Positions 62,748-64,000 of a stretch of DNA of 64,000 bases are shown piece by piece. The translations under genes and the position numbers were made by a program. Source of the DNA: Piscibacillus halophilus (GTDB lineage Bacteria > Bacillota > Bacilli > Bacillales > Alkalibacillaceae). The notes below the pieces were generated by a model. It had not been told where the DNA came from. It made no database searches and was given only the letters and a program-made list of their open reading frames with translations. The stretch covers positions 109,566 to 173,565 of the forward strand of contig NZ_FOES01000003.1 of NCBI RefSeq assembly GCF_900110685.1, given 5' to 3'. Each line of letters opens with the position of its first letter. The stretch's first letter is position 1.

Positions 62748-63608
62748 GTGCACACGATGTGGAAAGGGAGCATAAGTTTTGGGCTTGTAAATATACCGGT
62801 TAAATTACATTCTGCAACGGAAAATAAAGATATAAAGTTAAGAAATTTGCATAAGGAATGTCAGTCACCAGTAAAATATGAAAAAGTCTGTCCAGTCTGT
62901 GATACAGAAGTTACGAATGATGATATTGTGAAAGGTTTTGAGTATACAAAGAATAAGTTTGTCGTTTTAGAAGAAGAGGATTTACAATCGATTAAAGATG
63001 AAAAAGCAGAAAAATCAGTTGAGATTATGGATTTTGTTAAATTAGAAGAAATTGATCCCATTTATTTTGATCGTAGCTATTATTTATCACCTAATGAGGG
63101 TGGCGGAAAAGCATATACATTATTAAGACAAGCTTTAGAAGACACAGGAAAAATTGGATTAGCTAAAATAACGATTAGATCTAAAGAACATTTAGCTGTG
63201 GTAAGAATATATCAAAATACTTTGGTGATGGAGACGATTCATTATCCAGATGAAGTGCGTGATTTTCAAGAGGTTCCGAATGTGCCCGAAGAAACAAATG
63301 TAGGTGAAAAAGAGCTTAAAACAGCCAAAATGTTAATTGACCAATTAACAACTGAATTTGAACCTGAAAAGTATACAGATGAATATCGAACAGCTTTATT
63401 AGAATTAATTGAAAAGAAGAAAGAAGGCGAAGAAATCACAACCGCCAAGGAGCCTAAAACGCCTGATAATGTGACGGACTTAATGGAAGCGTTAGAAAAA
63501 TCACTTAATGAATCTCAGAAAAACAAGAAGAAAGGAAGTACAACTAAGAAAGCGACTTCATCTAAGAAAAAATCGACGGCTAAGAAAAAGCAAAAAACAG
63601 CTACTTAA
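62748..63608 (+). CDS. ku: Non-homologous end-joining protein Ku
   Basis: A 286-residue bacterial Ku that binds DNA ends as a homodimer and recruits LigD. The N-terminus MHTMWKGSISFGLVNIPVKL is diagnostic; the Cys-x2-Cys pair in KVCPVCDTEV may hold zinc. After about residue 215 the tail is Lys/Thr/Ser-rich (KKATSSKKKSTAKKKQ), the extended basic tail that binds DNA. GTG start at 62748 with AAAGAGGGTG; it shares a 92-base divergent intergenic region with ligD, where a forespore sigma-G promoter would be expected. Confidence 0.95.
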   Translation: MHTMWKGSISFGLVNIPVKLHSATENKDIKLRNLHKECQSPVKYEKVCPVCDTEVTNDDIVKGFEYTKNKFVVLEEEDLQSIKDEKAEKSVEIMDFVKLEEIDPIYFDRSYYLSPNEGGGKAYTLLRQALEDTGKIGLAKITIRSKEHLAVVRIYQNTLVMETIHYPDEVRDFQEVPNVPEETNVGEKELKTAKMLIDQLTTEFEPEKYTDEYRTALLELIEKKKEGEEITTAKEPKTPDNVTDLMEALEKSLNESQKNKKKGSTTKKATSSKKKSTAKKKQKTAT

Positions 63609-63615
63609 ATAAAAA

Positions 63616-63681
63616 AGGATCTGACGTTTAGTCAGATCCTCAGCTTGTAGAGAAACCCCGTGTTTTTCTACAAGCTTTTTT
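63616..63681 (+). terminator. Tandem hairpin terminators after ku
   Basis: AGGATCTGAC pairs perfectly with GTCAGATCCT (63616-63640). A second stem, AGCTTGTAGA with TCTACAAGCT (63642-63676), is followed by TTTTTT. Confidence 0.85.
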
Positions 63682-63754
63682 AGGTTAATAAATAGATATC
63701 TCAATAATTTATGTCTATCACAACCTTAATAATAAGAAAAAGACTCTCCTCTAC

Positions 63755-64000
63755 CTAGACCACACGGTCTAGGTGGAGGGCAATCTTCTTCATGTTCTGA
63801 CAAGCAGCTGTCATAAGCGCTTGCTCTCGAACATTATCCCTTCCACGCAAACGACAATAGCGCAGCCCATGCAGTTCTTTTGAATCTGCGAAGCTACGTT
63901 CGACTTTCTCTTTTCGCATTCGATATATCCATTTACCTTCATTCGAAAGACGGTTCTCTCGAACTTTATCTTTACTATCTTCCCATACATGGCGTGTGAT
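63755..64000 (-). mobile_element. Partial IS1182-type transposase, C-terminal end
   Basis: The last 82 codons of a transposase run off the window edge on the minus strand. The block YRMRKEKVERSFADSKELHGLRY is typical of the IS1182/IS4-like DDE transposase end with the last catalytic Glu, followed by MTAACQNMKKIA. The stop lies in a palindrome, CCTAGACC-acac-GGTCTAGG (63754-63773). The element's end, inverted repeats and target duplication cannot be defined here. Confidence 0.85.

Overview
The window reads as a chromosomal segment of an AT-rich, endospore-forming, low-GC Gram-positive bacterium of the Bacillaceae. Gene content and order follow the Bacillus subtilis yitU-yitW and yjzD-yjcH region closely: yitU, yitV, yitW, yjzD, yjaU-like, med, fabHA, fabF, yjbA, trpS, yjbC, spx, yjbE, mecA, coiA, pepF, yjbH, yjbI, yjbK, yjbM, nadK, yjbO, fabI, cotO, cotZ, yjcF, yjcG, yjcH. 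Spore coat, germination and Ku/LigD genes support a spore former. The strain could be a halophilic or alkaliphilic relative of Halobacillus or Alkalibacillus, but the sequence alone does not prove that. No rRNA, tRNA or CRISPR array was seen.

Layout. 0-8.1 kb: yitU and yitV, then a cassette for ortho-cleavage of aromatics inserted before yitW. It holds a flavin reductase, a second flavoprotein, an HpaB/PheA1-type monooxygenase, catechol 1,2-dioxygenase, muconate cycloisomerase, a DUF3237 protein and an alpha/beta hydrolase. A CatC-type muconolactone isomerase is absent and DUF3237 sits in its place. 8.1-35.4 kb: core genes, namely fatty-acid synthesis (fabHA-fabF and fabI, each with a FapR-like operator), T-box-controlled trpS, the Spx proteostasis set (yjbC, spx, mecA, yjbH), cardiolipin synthase, competence (med, coiA), pepF, the small alarmone synthetase yjbM with nadK and yjbO, a SEDS protein and mgtE. 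35.5-37.8 kb: spore-coat-type genes and several very small genes. 37.8-42.7 kb: metabolic and housekeeping genes (MBL hydrolase, YetF-like, yjcFGH, pgpA, pcp).

42.7-54.1 kb: a long intergenic region, a 1467-residue bacillopeptidase F-like secreted protease, two zinc-ribbon proteins, the 5-oxoprolinase genes pxpB-pxpA-pxpC (which suit breakdown of pyroglutamate released by proteases and by Pcp) and the peptide/pyruvate transporter cstA. 54.1-56.8 kb: the most striking locus. An otherwise intact 121-codon gene carries an in-frame TGA followed by TGC, with a hairpin of bacterial SECIS type starting a few bases downstream. It is therefore a probable selenoprotein (Gly-Sec-Cys-Gly-Gly). It is followed tightly by a small protein ending in Cys-Cys, an ArsA/GET3-type ATPase and an MDR-family oxidoreductase. 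56.9-64 kb: an amidase/holin pair, a germination operon in which the A and B genes both carry internal deletions, divergent ligD and ku for non-homologous end joining, and the end of an IS1182-type transposase at the window edge.

Starts were chosen by ribosome-binding site and family N-termini, so many differ from the longest open frame. Functions come from motif recognition and remembered family knowledge; no database search was run.
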